In this document: one piece after another, positions 1-9,010 of the stretch | Layout: each line of letters begins with the position of its first letter | How positions within the stretch are numbered: position 1 is the stretch's first letter | Source: SHAN690 sp040221375 | GTDB taxonomy: Bacteria; Bacteroidota; Bacteroidia; Flavobacteriales_G; Salibacteraceae | Reading direction: 5' to 3' | DNA length: 64,000 nucleotides | Assembly: GCA_040221375.1 (NCBI GenBank) | Contig: JAVKEP010000056.1 | Location: 5,556-69,555 of the forward strand | The notes under the pieces: generated by a model | Database searches by the model: none | Told to the model about the DNA's origin: nothing | What the model saw: the letters and a program-made list of their open reading frames with translations, nothing else | Made by a program: the position numbers and the translations under genes

Positions 1-761
1 TTTGTAGCTTCCCACAACAGCAGTTTCGTATAAGAACGTCCTTGTTCATCGGAAGCATTGATGAAATACTCTGCGCAATCCGGGGTGTAGAGCACCATCA
101 AAACTGCCATGATATTATCCTCTTTTGACACACCGATCAGAAGACAGTTATCGCGTGATGACAATTCCAAAAGCGTTTCTCTAGAGAAAAAATAAGATGA
201 TGATGCCCCCACTCGGTCAAGGGTTTCGTAATATAGATCCATCAGGCTGGAGGCCAAGCTTTCATTTCCAAACAAGAGCTCGTGATCCGTCGCTTCCTCC
301 AATCTTCGAATTTCATTTCGATAATTCGGCCTCATTTTGGCCAACAGTTCATCCGTTCCGAGGTCCAAATCCAATGAAAATGAGGTGCGATGCGAAACTG
401 CCTGACTCAAGCCATTTCCCAAAATTGGATGGCCCATCAAGTAGAGTGTAGTCACCTCATTTCGGCGAAAAAAAGAAATGATCGATTCGTACGCCCTTTC
501 AAGTCCTACGTCTGTACCGGAAGCATAAAAGCCTCCAAAGCCGTAGGGCGAATACAGGTCCTTGGTCTTTCCTTCTTTTGATCGTTCCAAATAGGTGCAC
601 GCGATGACGCTCCCACCTGATTCAACAAGCAGGAGTCTGATCGGGTCGTCGAGCGTTTGTTGAATTGCGTTGCAGTATTCCCAAGAATGATACATACCAC
701 ATGGAATATCCAACAAGGCACTGCGCCATTGGGCTTCGTCAGAAAGATCGATATGAATCAA
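1..761 (-). CDS. FemAB/GNAT-like acyltransferase (3' end outside window)
   Basis: An open frame runs from a TTG at 761 to the window edge, giving 253 residues with no stop. Residues around 145-160 read MRPNYRNEIRRLEEA, the basic helix typical of the FemAB/peptidoglycan-transferase and Acetyltransf_6 branch of the GNAT fold. The last part (ending FINASDEQGRSYTKLLLWEA) resembles the acyl-acceptor half of that family. Such proteins add an acyl or aminoacyl group to sugars or lipids during envelope or exopolysaccharide synthesis. No ATG lies upstream in frame before the preceding gene, so TTG is the best start; an internal ATG lies at about residue 23. It sits 11 bp after the PhyH gene and is the last visible gene of the minus-strand polysaccharide operon. 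The substrate is unknown. Confidence 0.72.
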   Translation of the reverse strand, partial: MIHIDLSDEAQWRSALLDIPCGMYHSWEYCNAIQQTLDDPIRLLLVESGGSVIACTYLERSKEGKTKDLYSPYGFGGFYASGTDVGLERAYESIISFFRRNEVTTLYLMGHPILGNGLSQAVSHRTSFSLDLDLGTDELLAKMRPNYRNEIRRLEEATDHELLFGNESLASSLMDLYYETLDRVGASSSYFFSRETLLELSSRDNCLLIGVSKEDNIMAVLMVLYTPDCAEYFINASDEQGRSYTKLLLWEAT

Positions 762-772
762 GTGCGTAGAGA

Positions 773-1540
773 TTATAAGAACATTCGCTTCCGATCCTTG
801 TCATAGTACTCTTCGTAGGACGTCGGTGGTTGGCTGTAGAATCCCAACTTTTGAATCACTTTCTCAGAGTAGCCACTCAAGTCCAAGTCTTTCAATAGTC
901 GAGGCGTATCGATGTATTGTTTCATCCAAGGGCGGCAGACGTTAATGGTCAGTGCATGGCGCCAAGAGTCGGAATTATTCGTTCCGCCCGCGTGCCACAA
1001 TCGCGTGTTGAAAAAGAAGCCGCTTCCCGCCTTGATCGTCAGTCGATCAGCCCTCTTATAAAAATCCTGCTCCTCTGGCATTTGTTCTTGTTGATGGCTT
1101 CCATCGAGGTAGTAGGTCGCACCGTTTTCAGTTGTAAAATCGACCAAAGGCAGCATCACCCCCATCCTTAAGATGTAATCCTGAAGAAAAATCGGGCAAT
1201 CTACATGGATATGACTCGAGTCGTTGCCTTTTGAAGGGGGCATCGAAGAAGAGGTATAGGAGTAAATGATGGAGTGCTCACCCAGCACCCAATTCATTGG
1301 GTCCGTCACCTTGTCGTTCTCGAACAACTCGAGGAAAGCGCCTCCGTACTTGGCATTGGACAGTACGTACCCATAGAAGCGGTAGTCCTTGGTGCCCATG
1401 AATGCTTCTTCCTTTTCCAGCGCTGCTTCCAGTTCTGTTTTCGCCTTCGCGATGAAGTCAGACGTCAGTACGTCCTCGACGATAACATATCCTTTTCTGT
1501 TAAACTCGTCCAGAAAAGTGTCCTTTGTATATTCACTCAT
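773..1540 (-). CDS. Phytanoyl-CoA dioxygenase (PhyH) family protein
   Basis: 255 residues. It resembles Fe(II)/2-oxoglutarate oxygenases of the PhyH family, cytosolic enzymes that hydroxylate small molecules. Around residue 110 the sequence SSHIHVDCP gives the iron-binding H-x-D. The distal histidine and the 2-oxoglutarate-binding arginine fit TRLWHAGGTNNSDSWRHAL near residue 200. The ATG at 1540 was chosen; a TTG three codons upstream is also open. It overlaps the WbqC gene by 8 bp, so it is probably co-transcribed and may modify a sugar, lipid or acyl substituent of the polysaccharide made by this operon. That role is inferred from position only. Confidence 0.82.
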   Translation of the reverse strand: MSEYTKDTFLDEFNRKGYVIVEDVLTSDFIAKAKTELEAALEKEEAFMGTKDYRFYGYVLSNAKYGGAFLELFENDKVTDPMNWVLGEHSIIYSYTSSSMPPSKGNDSSHIHVDCPIFLQDYILRMGVMLPLVDFTTENGATYYLDGSHQQEQMPEEQDFYKRADRLTIKAGSGFFFNTRLWHAGGTNNSDSWRHALTINVCRPWMKQYIDTPRLLKDLDLSGYSEKVIQKLGFYSQPPTSYEEYYDKDRKRMFL

Positions 1541-2273
1541 GGTTTGCAATTCTATCTATTTCTTCGGCGTTTGACAAGATTGCAAAGCTACCGAGTTGAT
1601 GTTTGACATCTTCAAGTGAGTTGAACATTAGGTGATCCAAGATCGATAAAAAAGGAACAAATCCGTCTACCTTATGCTGTTCATACCGGATTTCAGAGGT
1701 GCGTAAAAACGAAAGGCTGATTCCGACCTTATCGAAGTCTTCGAAGCGGTAGAGTGCGGCTCCGTTGATGGGGTTGATGTAGGCATCCGCCCCCTCTTGT
1801 CTGCATATATCAATAATCCGATCTTGCGCCGCCAGATGATCGTTGTTGTACTTGCGCGACGTTCTTACGATGTCGGTTTTCAATCCGAGGTGATCGTGCA
1901 CCTGAATCAGTGAATGGCAAACGAAATCTGAAAGGTTTAGCGCTTCACATTTGAAAACAGCATCTACCAGCTGCATCACGCTCGAAAAATTGGGAGCCTT
2001 CTTATAGGACAGTTCGATTGTTTTGAGCAATTTCTCTTTCCATTTCGGATTATCGTCTAGCTGAATGTCCTTGATCTTGCAATTCTGGCTGGCATTCTGC
2101 AGCGGAAGGGTAAACTTGTGTTCCTTGCCTTGTACGAGGATCCTATTTCGATTGATCCATCCTCGGTTGATGTAGTTCACGTCATCGTAAATCACGAATC
2201 GATCGACCTCCCTCATCAGTTGGAAGTAACCGATGTAGGGCAAAAAATACGGTTGCATGATGGCCAGTTTCAT
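1533..2273 (-). CDS. WbqC family protein
   Basis: 246 residues, full length for the WbqC family (WbqC-like), which is found in O-antigen and capsule loci but has no well-established reaction. The family signature is at the N-terminus (KLAIMQPYFLPYIGYFQLM, then YDDVNYINRGWINRN) with a conserved NPINGAALY segment near residue 170. It overlaps the upstream aminotransferase gene by 4 bp (ATGA), pointing to translational coupling. WbqC proteins next to DegT aminotransferases have been suggested to act on the amino sugar made by the partner; here that is inference. A second, divergent WbqC gene lies at 15288-15878. Confidence 0.88.
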   Translation of the reverse strand: MKLAIMQPYFLPYIGYFQLMREVDRFVIYDDVNYINRGWINRNRILVQGKEHKFTLPLQNASQNCKIKDIQLDDNPKWKEKLLKTIELSYKKAPNFSSVMQLVDAVFKCEALNLSDFVCHSLIQVHDHLGLKTDIVRTSRKYNNDHLAAQDRIIDICRQEGADAYINPINGAALYRFEDFDKVGISLSFLRTSEIRYEQHKVDGFVPFLSILDHLMFNSLEDVKHQLGSFAILSNAEEIDRIANHE

Positions 2274-3346
2274 GCCTTCAATCTGTTCAGCGTGTCAACA
2301 ATGCGTCCAACGTCCGAAGGCGTTAGGCCAACAAAAAGTGGAAGACACAGAATACGAGCGGCGATGGATTCACTGATCGGCATTGTTTCGCCTGATACGT
2401 ACGGTAGGTTATTCAAGGATGGATAAAAATAACGCCTCGGCATCACATCAATTTCTTTCAATTGTTCAAGGGCGTTGAGCAACCGGGCTTCGTTCGAGAA
2501 CAGCACGGGGTAATAGCTATAATTCCATTCCGTCTCCGCTCTGATGGTCATTGCCGACAACTCGTCGAAATTCAGGGATGCATTGTACTGTTCAACGATT
2601 GCCTTTCGCTTGGATAAGATCTTAGGGATGTGCGGCAGGACGCATAGCCCCATAGCAGCCTGAAATTCAGACATTTTGGCATTGATTCCAATACCGTGAA
2701 AGGAGACATCGTCCTTGTGTCCGAAGTTGTGCCTGCTGAAGCATTCTTGATGGACACTGGGGTCGTTCGTAAATAACGCCCCGCCCTCGCCCGTGTGGAA
2801 CAATTTAGTAGCGTGAAAACTACACGTACTCACATCGCCGTAGTGGAAAACGCTTTTTCCTTTGTGTTCAACCCCAAAGCAATGTGCTGCGTCATAAATA
2901 ACTTTTAGCTGGTATTTTTTCGCGAGCTTCTCAATCGCCTCAACATTGCAAGGGTTTCCAAATACGTGCGTCGCCAAAATGCATGTTGTTCGGTCAGTAA
3001 TCGCCCCTTCGATTTGGTGCTCATCAATGGTCCAATGCACAGGGTCCACATCCACAAATACGGGGGTGCAATGCTGCCATACGATGGCAGAAGTAGTAGC
3101 TACGTAGCTGAACGGCGTGGTGATTACTTCCCCTCCGTCGGCGAACAAAGACAGCGCCACCTGTAGCGGTAAGGTACCATTGGTCATCGCCAAGGCGTTG
3201 GGCATTCCAAGGTGGTTTTTTAAAGCCTCTTCCAACTCAAGAACCAAGGGCCCCCGATTCGTTATCCAGCCTGAATCCAGCGCACGATCTACCAATCGAT
3301 GATACTCGTCTTTTGGAGGAATGAATGACCGCGTAACAGGAATCAT
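2270..3346 (-). CDS. DegT/DnrJ/EryC1/StrS-family sugar aminotransferase
   Basis: 358 residues, the usual size for PLP-dependent sugar aminotransferases that convert a keto group on a nucleotide-activated sugar to an amine. The N-terminus carries PVTRSFIPPKDEYHRLVDR. The PLP site is visible: an aspartate in VIYDAAHCFG (about residue 155) and the Schiff-base lysine in FHATKLFHTGEGGAL (about residue 180). ATGA overlaps join it to the sulfotransferase before it and the WbqC gene after it. It probably makes an aminodeoxy sugar for the surface polysaccharide. The exact sugar cannot be read from sequence. Confidence 0.92.
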   Translation of the reverse strand: MIPVTRSFIPPKDEYHRLVDRALDSGWITNRGPLVLELEEALKNHLGMPNALAMTNGTLPLQVALSLFADGGEVITTPFSYVATTSAIVWQHCTPVFVDVDPVHWTIDEHQIEGAITDRTTCILATHVFGNPCNVEAIEKLAKKYQLKVIYDAAHCFGVEHKGKSVFHYGDVSTCSFHATKLFHTGEGGALFTNDPSVHQECFSRHNFGHKDDVSFHGIGINAKMSEFQAAMGLCVLPHIPKILSKRKAIVEQYNASLNFDELSAMTIRAETEWNYSYYPVLFSNEARLLNALEQLKEIDVMPRRYFYPSLNNLPYVSGETMPISESIAARILCLPLFVGLTPSDVGRIVDTLNRLKA

Positions 3347-4083
3347 AGAATGTCTTTGGTTTTATTTTCCCATGGAAAACTGGTGCGTCCAGGGTTGATG
3401 TTTAGAAAAGTACAAAAGTCAGCATATGCATTCGGTTTGCTCAAATCTATCTCCAGTAATTTGTGCGATCGGCCAGTAAATTGCCTTCGTACATTCTCAT
3501 TGTGCGACCGGTATACGGCGGTTAGTCTTTCCGGGTCGTACGGATCCAACGCATTTTCATCCGCCCGAAAGACGTGAGAAAAACACTTCCAGGCCATTCC
3601 TTTCTCCACGTAATTGGAATTCTTTAGGTCTGCAACGGTGGTTCGCACTCCATCTCCGAAACGACGCGCATGAAACGATATCAGCGATTCGCACCACTGT
3701 TGCTCACTAGACCGAACGGAAAGGATGAATTTGGCATCTGGATACTTAGCGTCTAGGACGGAAACCATTTCGGGGAGTGAAAACGGGAAATCTTGAAACA
3801 CCTCGCCAGTTTTAATGTACGCATAAAGGTCTTCGTATTTTTCTTGCAAGACCTCCTTGTACAACAGCTCTCCCTGACGTTCATTTCCAACCAAATAGCC
3901 TAGCCTTTCAAACTCCCTCCTCAAAGAGGTAGTTCCGGTTTTGTTCATTCCAATGCAAAATATCTTGGGCCGCCTTCGCATTGCCACCCGTACGGATCGG
4001 ATGCCTCCGAAGACCCGCCAATACCGTGGATCGTACTTGATGCGCTCAGGAAGCAATCGCGAAATCATCGATGCCGTATTCAT
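3343..4083 (-). CDS. Sulfotransferase family protein
   Basis: 246 residues. FCIGMNKTGTTSLRREF near residue 45 is the loop that binds the 5'-phosphosulfate of PAPS, and FILSVRSSEQQWCESL near residue 120 matches the 3'-phosphate-binding segment. There is no signal peptide or membrane helix, so it should act in the cytoplasm on a sugar or lipid-linked precursor. It overlaps the aminotransferase gene by 4 bp and follows the other sulfotransferase gene by 29 bp. The two are clearly different subfamilies rather than a recent duplication. Together they predict a sulfated polysaccharide. Confidence 0.83.
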   Translation of the reverse strand: MNTASMISRLLPERIKYDPRYWRVFGGIRSVRVAMRRRPKIFCIGMNKTGTTSLRREFERLGYLVGNERQGELLYKEVLQEKYEDLYAYIKTGEVFQDFPFSLPEMVSVLDAKYPDAKFILSVRSSEQQWCESLISFHARRFGDGVRTTVADLKNSNYVEKGMAWKCFSHVFRADENALDPYDPERLTAVYRSHNENVRRQFTGRSHKLLEIDLSKPNAYADFCTFLNINPGRTSFPWENKTKDIL

Positions 4084-4112
4084 GCCGTTGTCAAACTCAA
4101 GTTTTGCCTTTT

Positions 4113-5036
4113 CTATAATTCAATTTCTGAGAGCACCAAAGAAGGCGATGCTGTCGATTTCTGCGCTCCAATTTCGTCGCCGAACTCGTCGTAGTACCAT
4201 CGCCCGCAGTATCCTCCAACCCGCTCGGCAAGTTCCTTCATAGGCGACCTGTATCGGTCTCTAAGGTAGGCTCGCACTTCTTCTGGGCAATTCATCGGTT
4301 GCGACCGGTTGACCACGTTTTTTAATCGGGCGTTTTGAACTGGGCTGGATTCTGCGCCTATGTGCTTCGTCACATCGGCCAACAGCTCTGATGGGCTTTC
4401 GTAAATCGCATCATAAAAGCCAATCAATACCTGAGATGCATCAAAGACGCCCGCAAACTTCCGCATCGTGCTGAGGTAATCTGACCGCAGTTCTTGAGTA
4501 GGTCGTTGCATGAACTCGATGATCGATTCAGGCGAATCGTTGGATGCATCGTAATCGGGAATCAAACGTGTATAATAGCGGTACTGAGACCAAGCCCGAT
4601 CGATCGGGTTTCTGATCATAAATAATATCCGTGCATCTGGCGCCAAGCGATGCATCTTTTGAATATCCGCTTCGTCTAAAATGGCATAACTAGGGGTAAT
4701 CTCTCCTTGGACCCTTTCATTGTTCTGAAATAAGGATAAGTACCAAGCATCGTGATAATCGGCAGTGTACCATTTAACCATCCAAATCAAACGTCGCAGC
4801 CCTCCGTGCTTGAATCCGTTCCACATGCCCAGCACCGCCATCTTGACCCACCGAGCGCTCCGGAACCTCTCTGACAACGTCCGGTCAAGATGCGAGGGCG
4901 AAGGGTACTTGTTGCTCCGATCGAAGTAGTGCACCTCTTTGATGGGCAAGAGCGCAATGTGTGGGTTCTCTCCGAGTGCTTGGTGCAACCAAGAAGTACC
5001 TGCCTTTTGAGCTCCTATACCTATGAAATTTATCAT
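4113..5036 (-). CDS. Sulfotransferase (PAPS-dependent, carbohydrate-type)
   Basis: 307 residues, a complete sulfotransferase domain. The N-terminus has the 5'-phosphosulfate loop FIGIGAQKAGTSWLHQAL followed by EVHYFDR. The 3'-phosphate-binding motif is FMIRNPIDRAWSQYRYY around residues 155-175. This layout resembles heparan/heparin-type O-sulfotransferases and bacterial relatives that sulfate polysaccharides or lipids. It overlaps the flippase gene by 4 bp (ATGA). The acceptor is unknown; the operon context favours a repeat-unit sugar. Confidence 0.9.
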   Translation of the reverse strand: MINFIGIGAQKAGTSWLHQALGENPHIALLPIKEVHYFDRSNKYPSPSHLDRTLSERFRSARWVKMAVLGMWNGFKHGGLRRLIWMVKWYTADYHDAWYLSLFQNNERVQGEITPSYAILDEADIQKMHRLAPDARILFMIRNPIDRAWSQYRYYTRLIPDYDASNDSPESIIEFMQRPTQELRSDYLSTMRKFAGVFDASQVLIGFYDAIYESPSELLADVTKHIGAESSPVQNARLKNVVNRSQPMNCPEEVRAYLRDRYRSPMKELAERVGGYCGRWYYDEFGDEIGAQKSTASPSLVLSEIEL

Positions 5037-6514
5037 CCCTTCTTAAAAAGCGCCAATCGTTCTTGGATCAAATTGTGTACGGTTGTCCACAAATGGTTAC
5101 TACCCCTAAACTTAAACAGTGCATTAAGGACGACATACGTACCAATGAACATTGTGGTCAAGACCAATGCATTCAGTTCTGCCTCTAAACCCAGATACTT
5201 AACGGCAGCGATGAAGGTAAAAAAAGTAACTCCTGGGAATGCCACGCTCTTCAATTCTTCCAAGAACGGCACTTTCAAGATGCGGGCTACGAAGATAAAA
5301 TTCATGAAGGTCACGAGAAGCGATATTGCCACCACCGACCAGAGGAATGCTTCTATGCCGTATGCATACAGAAATAAGAACGAAACAAGCCCGATCCCCT
5401 TTCTAAGGTTGCCGATCCAAAAGTTCATTTTGGATCTGCCTGAGCCATTAAAGGCACTCACGATCAGTACGTTCAATGGAAAGGCATAGGCCGTTAACGC
5501 CAGCAACTTGAAGAAAGGAACGACGCCCTCCCAGGATGCTCCGTATATCCACGGAATGACCTTACTTGCAGATAGGTACGCAATTCCGGAGAGGGCGAAG
5601 GCTACGTACGAAACGACTGACATCGCCTTCAAGAAAACGGGTTCAAACTGGCTTTTCTCGTTGTATAATTTTGAAAACAGAGGAAAAAATACCCGCTGAA
5701 AGCTCGATGAACTGTAGGTAGAGATCATCGTCTGAAGTGAAAGCGCCCTTGAATACAATCCCAATACTCCGGGCTCGAACAGCCTACCGATCATCAGGAC
5801 GTCTATTTGTTTGTAGAGTTTCTGACCCAAGCCGCTAAAAAATACATACGACCCAAATCTGGAAAGAATCCGAAGCCGAACTACGGATAGGTACAGCCCA
5901 GGACGGAATGAAGAAGAATAAGAATAGAGCAGTAACAAAAGTGACGCTGTAATCAATTGTTGAACCACCAAACTGATGACTCCAAAATCGAGCAAGGCCA
6001 GCACAACTGCGACTAACCCTCCTCCGATTGAGGCGAGCAATTGATTCAAGGAGAGAGTTTTGAACCGAAGAGCCTGCTGGAGGACCGCACCATGGACAAC
6101 GGTTAAACTATTGATGATAAAAATGGGCGCTATCAGCTTGAGAACCAAGCTGAGATCAGGCATCTCGAACCATTGAGCAACAAAGCCAGATAAACCAAAT
6201 ACAAGCACAGCGATAAGGATCCCGACGAGAAGATTCATCCAGAAAACAGAATTCAATACGAACACAGATTTGTACTGCCCTTGAATAATGGCTCTTGAGA
6301 ATCCCCCCTCGATGAATATACCGCTCAAATTAACCAGTACCAGTGCAATGGCCATGACGCCAAAGACGGAAGGGAGAAGCAGTCTTGCGAGGACGACGGA
6401 AATTGAAAAAAGACCGATGCTTTTGAGAATCGTACCGGAAAAATCCCACATCAAGGAAGATGCAGTGCCATTCGATTTGTGTTGGGTCTCCTTTACGCCG
6501 CCCTTGTCATTCAT
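5033..6514 (-). CDS. Polysaccharide flippase (Wzx/MATE-like)
   Basis: 493 residues, almost all hydrophobic, with about 12-14 predicted membrane helices. It belongs to the polysaccharide transporter (Wzx-like, MOP superfamily) group that flips lipid-linked repeat units across the inner membrane. The early segment VFGVMAIALVLVNLSGIF and the amphipathic loops with GLGQKLYKQIDVLMIGR are typical of WzxC-type exporters. It begins 4 bp after the tyrosine autokinase gene and overlaps the following sulfotransferase by 4 bp, so it is in the same transcript. The matching polymerase candidate is not in this operon but at 26611-27795. Confidence 0.9.
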   Translation of the reverse strand: MNDKGGVKETQHKSNGTASSLMWDFSGTILKSIGLFSISVVLARLLLPSVFGVMAIALVLVNLSGIFIEGGFSRAIIQGQYKSVFVLNSVFWMNLLVGILIAVLVFGLSGFVAQWFEMPDLSLVLKLIAPIFIINSLTVVHGAVLQQALRFKTLSLNQLLASIGGGLVAVVLALLDFGVISLVVQQLITASLLLLLYSYSSSFRPGLYLSVVRLRILSRFGSYVFFSGLGQKLYKQIDVLMIGRLFEPGVLGLYSRALSLQTMISTYSSSSFQRVFFPLFSKLYNEKSQFEPVFLKAMSVVSYVAFALSGIAYLSASKVIPWIYGASWEGVVPFFKLLALTAYAFPLNVLIVSAFNGSGRSKMNFWIGNLRKGIGLVSFLFLYAYGIEAFLWSVVAISLLVTFMNFIFVARILKVPFLEELKSVAFPGVTFFTFIAAVKYLGLEAELNALVLTTMFIGTYVVLNALFKFRGSNHLWTTVHNLIQERLALFKKG

Positions 6515-6518
6515 TCAA

Positions 6519-8903
6519 CTAGCTTGATTTAAAAGCCGAGTCTGCACCGTGATCATCGTCTGCCCACCCGTAGTCATGACCGCCATAACCACCGTAACCA
6601 TAGCCGTAGCGGCTGTAATAGAAATCGAGCCTAGAAATCTTTTCTTCATTCAAAACTAACGCGCAATTGTCAATGCCATTCTTGTCAATGATGTTTTCGA
6701 TGTAATCGATGGACGCTTTGCTGGTCGATTTAGAGTTGAGCACGAATAGTTTCACATCAACTTTTTCCATGAGCACAAGCCCGTCAGTAATCAATGAGAT
6801 GGGCGGCGTATCTAAAAACACAAAATCATACGCTCCGGTAGCAAAATCAAACAGTTCGTCTAATTGCTCTCTCAGGATCAGTTCCGAAGCATTGGGAGGG
6901 ATGGGCCCAGATGTTATGACATCTAAATAAGCAGAATCCGTCTTTTGAATCACCTCTTGGACGCTGTGCTGACCGGCCAAAAATGAACTTACCCCTTTGT
7001 CGTTCTTCAATTCCATCGCCGTCGCAAGCCGCGGCTTGTGCAAATCGAGGTCGATGATGAGCACTTTCTTTTCTGCCAAGGCAATAACCGACGCAAGATT
7101 CACGCTCGTAAACGTCTTTCCTTCACCCGGCAACAAAGATGTTACGAGCACCTTGGTACATTTTGAACTCGGTGAAAGAAACTGAAGGTTTGTCCTGAGG
7201 TGCCTAAAGGCTTGTACAATCTCCGACCGCTCTTGGCTTTTGAGGATTCGGTAGGTCGAGCTGAAATCGCGTTTTCTCGGAATGCTTCCCAGAATGGAAA
7301 TCTCCGTATGCGCTTGTAATTGCCCAACATTCTTGACCTTTTGGAAGAATGCTTCTTTTAGTACAATGATGACTACCGCCAATCCAAAACCAAATAAAAC
7401 GGAGATCAAATTCATTCGCGTCTTGTCAGGATACACCACGCCCACTGAATGCGCGCGTTCAATGATCTTGGTCTCTGGAATGATTCCCGCCTTGGCAATC
7501 ACCGTTTCTGCTCGCTTGGCTAAAAGAAAAGAATAGAGCTCTTCGTTGACTTGAAGTCGCCGTTCAATGTTTAGGATTTGTCGCTGGCTCTTGGGAATAT
7601 TTTTAATCTTGACCTCAAGCGCTTGGATTTCGCTTGTAGCCTGCTTAACGCCACTCTCCAGTGCACGCGCTTGGGAGTCGATGTACCTCAGCACATCTTC
7701 CTTTTGTCGTTTGATGCGATCCAAGGCATCATCAATTCGCGGGTTTTTATCCGTACCGGCCCGCAACATTTTCGTGTACTCCTCTCGCAGGACATACAAT
7801 GACCGGATTCGGTTAGTCAGATCCTCGTCCGTGTTGGTCACAAAAAAACTTGGTGGAATCAAAGACTCTATTTCCTCATTCTTCAATAAAAACGAGGTCA
7901 ATTCATCGAGTACCCTCAGTTCATCCTTGTACCTTCTTAGCTGATTGTCAAGATCCAAGAGTCGGTTGAAATAATTCTCTTCTTCCCGCGGAAGATTTAA
8001 AATGGACTTTTGTTCCTTAAAACTCTCAAGCTCAATCTCAATCGTATTGATGATGCTTATTACCTCTTCCAATTGCTTGTCGATGTAACTGAGGGTGTTT
8101 TCGTTTACACTCGTTTTATTGTCAAGTGTGTTTTCAACGTACATATTGGCGAGGGTATCGAGTATCTCTACTGCACGTTCCTTTATTTCATCCTTCAGAG
8201 TAATTTCAATGATGCTGGTGTAAGGAATATTCTCAACATCAATCGAAGACTGGTATTTTCTAATTAGGCTCTCTTTCCGCTTCGCAGTGAACATATAGGC
8301 AATGTTCGACAACGTAGCAACCGACATTTCGTTCAAGTTTGCCTCTCTCATCACCCTGAGGTAGAGGCCGTTCTCCACAATCAGATCGCCAAATTTCAAC
8401 TCCCTCTGAATCTCTCTTCCGTTGTATTCGTAGGATAAATAATACGTTGCTGTATCCAGTATGGACAGGTTAAAGCTCTTGCCAGCGGCTGCAGAAGATC
8501 GTTCATCAATCCATACAGTAAATGGCATGTGTTTGTAGACTTCGCTGACCTTTAACCTTCCTACAATGTAATAGGAAACATTCAAGGGTACGTGATCCAA
8601 AACTTCGTGGAGCAAACTCGACGATTTAATCACCCGCATCTGACTAGCCGTTTCCTCGTAACTAGCATACTTCGAGGTGAATCCCAATCCTTTGTAAATC
8701 TGCTGTTGGTAATCGTACGTTTCGTTCGATTTCAGTAAGATTTGGGATTTAGCGGCGTATACGTCCGATATTCTGTGCGTATAGATGTAGGAGATTCCGA
8801 ACGCCAAACAGGGAACAATAATAAGGTAGTACCAATTCGCAACGACTACTGAGAATAGGCGGACGAGGTCCTTTCGGGAAATGATTTCGTTCTTCTCCTT
8901 CAT
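6519..8903 (-). CDS. Wzc-like chain-length regulator / tyrosine autokinase
   Basis: 794 residues: an N-terminal Wzz domain with a first membrane helix near 24-42, a long periplasmic coiled-coil region (about 250-480), a second helix near 510-530, then a BY-kinase domain. The kinase shows Walker A LLPGEGKTFTSVN (about 590-602), Walker A' IIDLDLHKPR (about 615) and Walker B FVFLDTPP (about 695). The C-terminus is a tyrosine/glycine cluster (YYSRYGYGYGGYGGHDYGW) used for autophosphorylation in this family. It controls polymerisation and export of capsule or exopolysaccharide at the inner membrane. It is the first gene of the minus-strand operon and is divergent from the T9SS cargo gene at 9011. 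Confidence 0.94.
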   Translation of the reverse strand: MKEKNEIISRKDLVRLFSVVVANWYYLIIVPCLAFGISYIYTHRISDVYAAKSQILLKSNETYDYQQQIYKGLGFTSKYASYEETASQMRVIKSSSLLHEVLDHVPLNVSYYIVGRLKVSEVYKHMPFTVWIDERSSAAAGKSFNLSILDTATYYLSYEYNGREIQRELKFGDLIVENGLYLRVMREANLNEMSVATLSNIAYMFTAKRKESLIRKYQSSIDVENIPYTSIIEITLKDEIKERAVEILDTLANMYVENTLDNKTSVNENTLSYIDKQLEEVISIINTIEIELESFKEQKSILNLPREEENYFNRLLDLDNQLRRYKDELRVLDELTSFLLKNEEIESLIPPSFFVTNTDEDLTNRIRSLYVLREEYTKMLRAGTDKNPRIDDALDRIKRQKEDVLRYIDSQARALESGVKQATSEIQALEVKIKNIPKSQRQILNIERRLQVNEELYSFLLAKRAETVIAKAGIIPETKIIERAHSVGVVYPDKTRMNLISVLFGFGLAVVIIVLKEAFFQKVKNVGQLQAHTEISILGSIPRKRDFSSTYRILKSQERSEIVQAFRHLRTNLQFLSPSSKCTKVLVTSLLPGEGKTFTSVNLASVIALAEKKVLIIDLDLHKPRLATAMELKNDKGVSSFLAGQHSVQEVIQKTDSAYLDVITSGPIPPNASELILREQLDELFDFATGAYDFVFLDTPPISLITDGLVLMEKVDVKLFVLNSKSTSKASIDYIENIIDKNGIDNCALVLNEEKISRLDFYYSRYGYGYGGYGGHDYGWADDDHGADSAFKSS

Positions 8904-8977
8904 GCTTAATGTGAATCGCGAAGTTAGTTTCTTATCCTAACCTTTTGACGAACTTCTACGTATTGACATTAGTTTCA

Positions 8978-8985
8978 TATTTTTG
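8978..8985 (+). promoter_or_regulatory. Predicted -7 box (TATTTTTG)
   Basis: This matches the Bacteroidota -7 consensus TAnnTTTG, 25 nt before the ATG of the T9SS cargo gene at 9011. A clear -33 TTG at the expected distance is not seen; the nearest TTG lies only 12 nt upstream of the box. Confidence 0.5.
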
Positions 8986-9010
8986 AAGGCTGATACTAGA
9001 TTGAATTAGA

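Noticed and set aside
3343..5036. Recent duplication of the two adjacent sulfotransferases
   Set aside because: Apart from the PAPS loops they share little, differ in length (246 and 307) and belong to different subfamilies.
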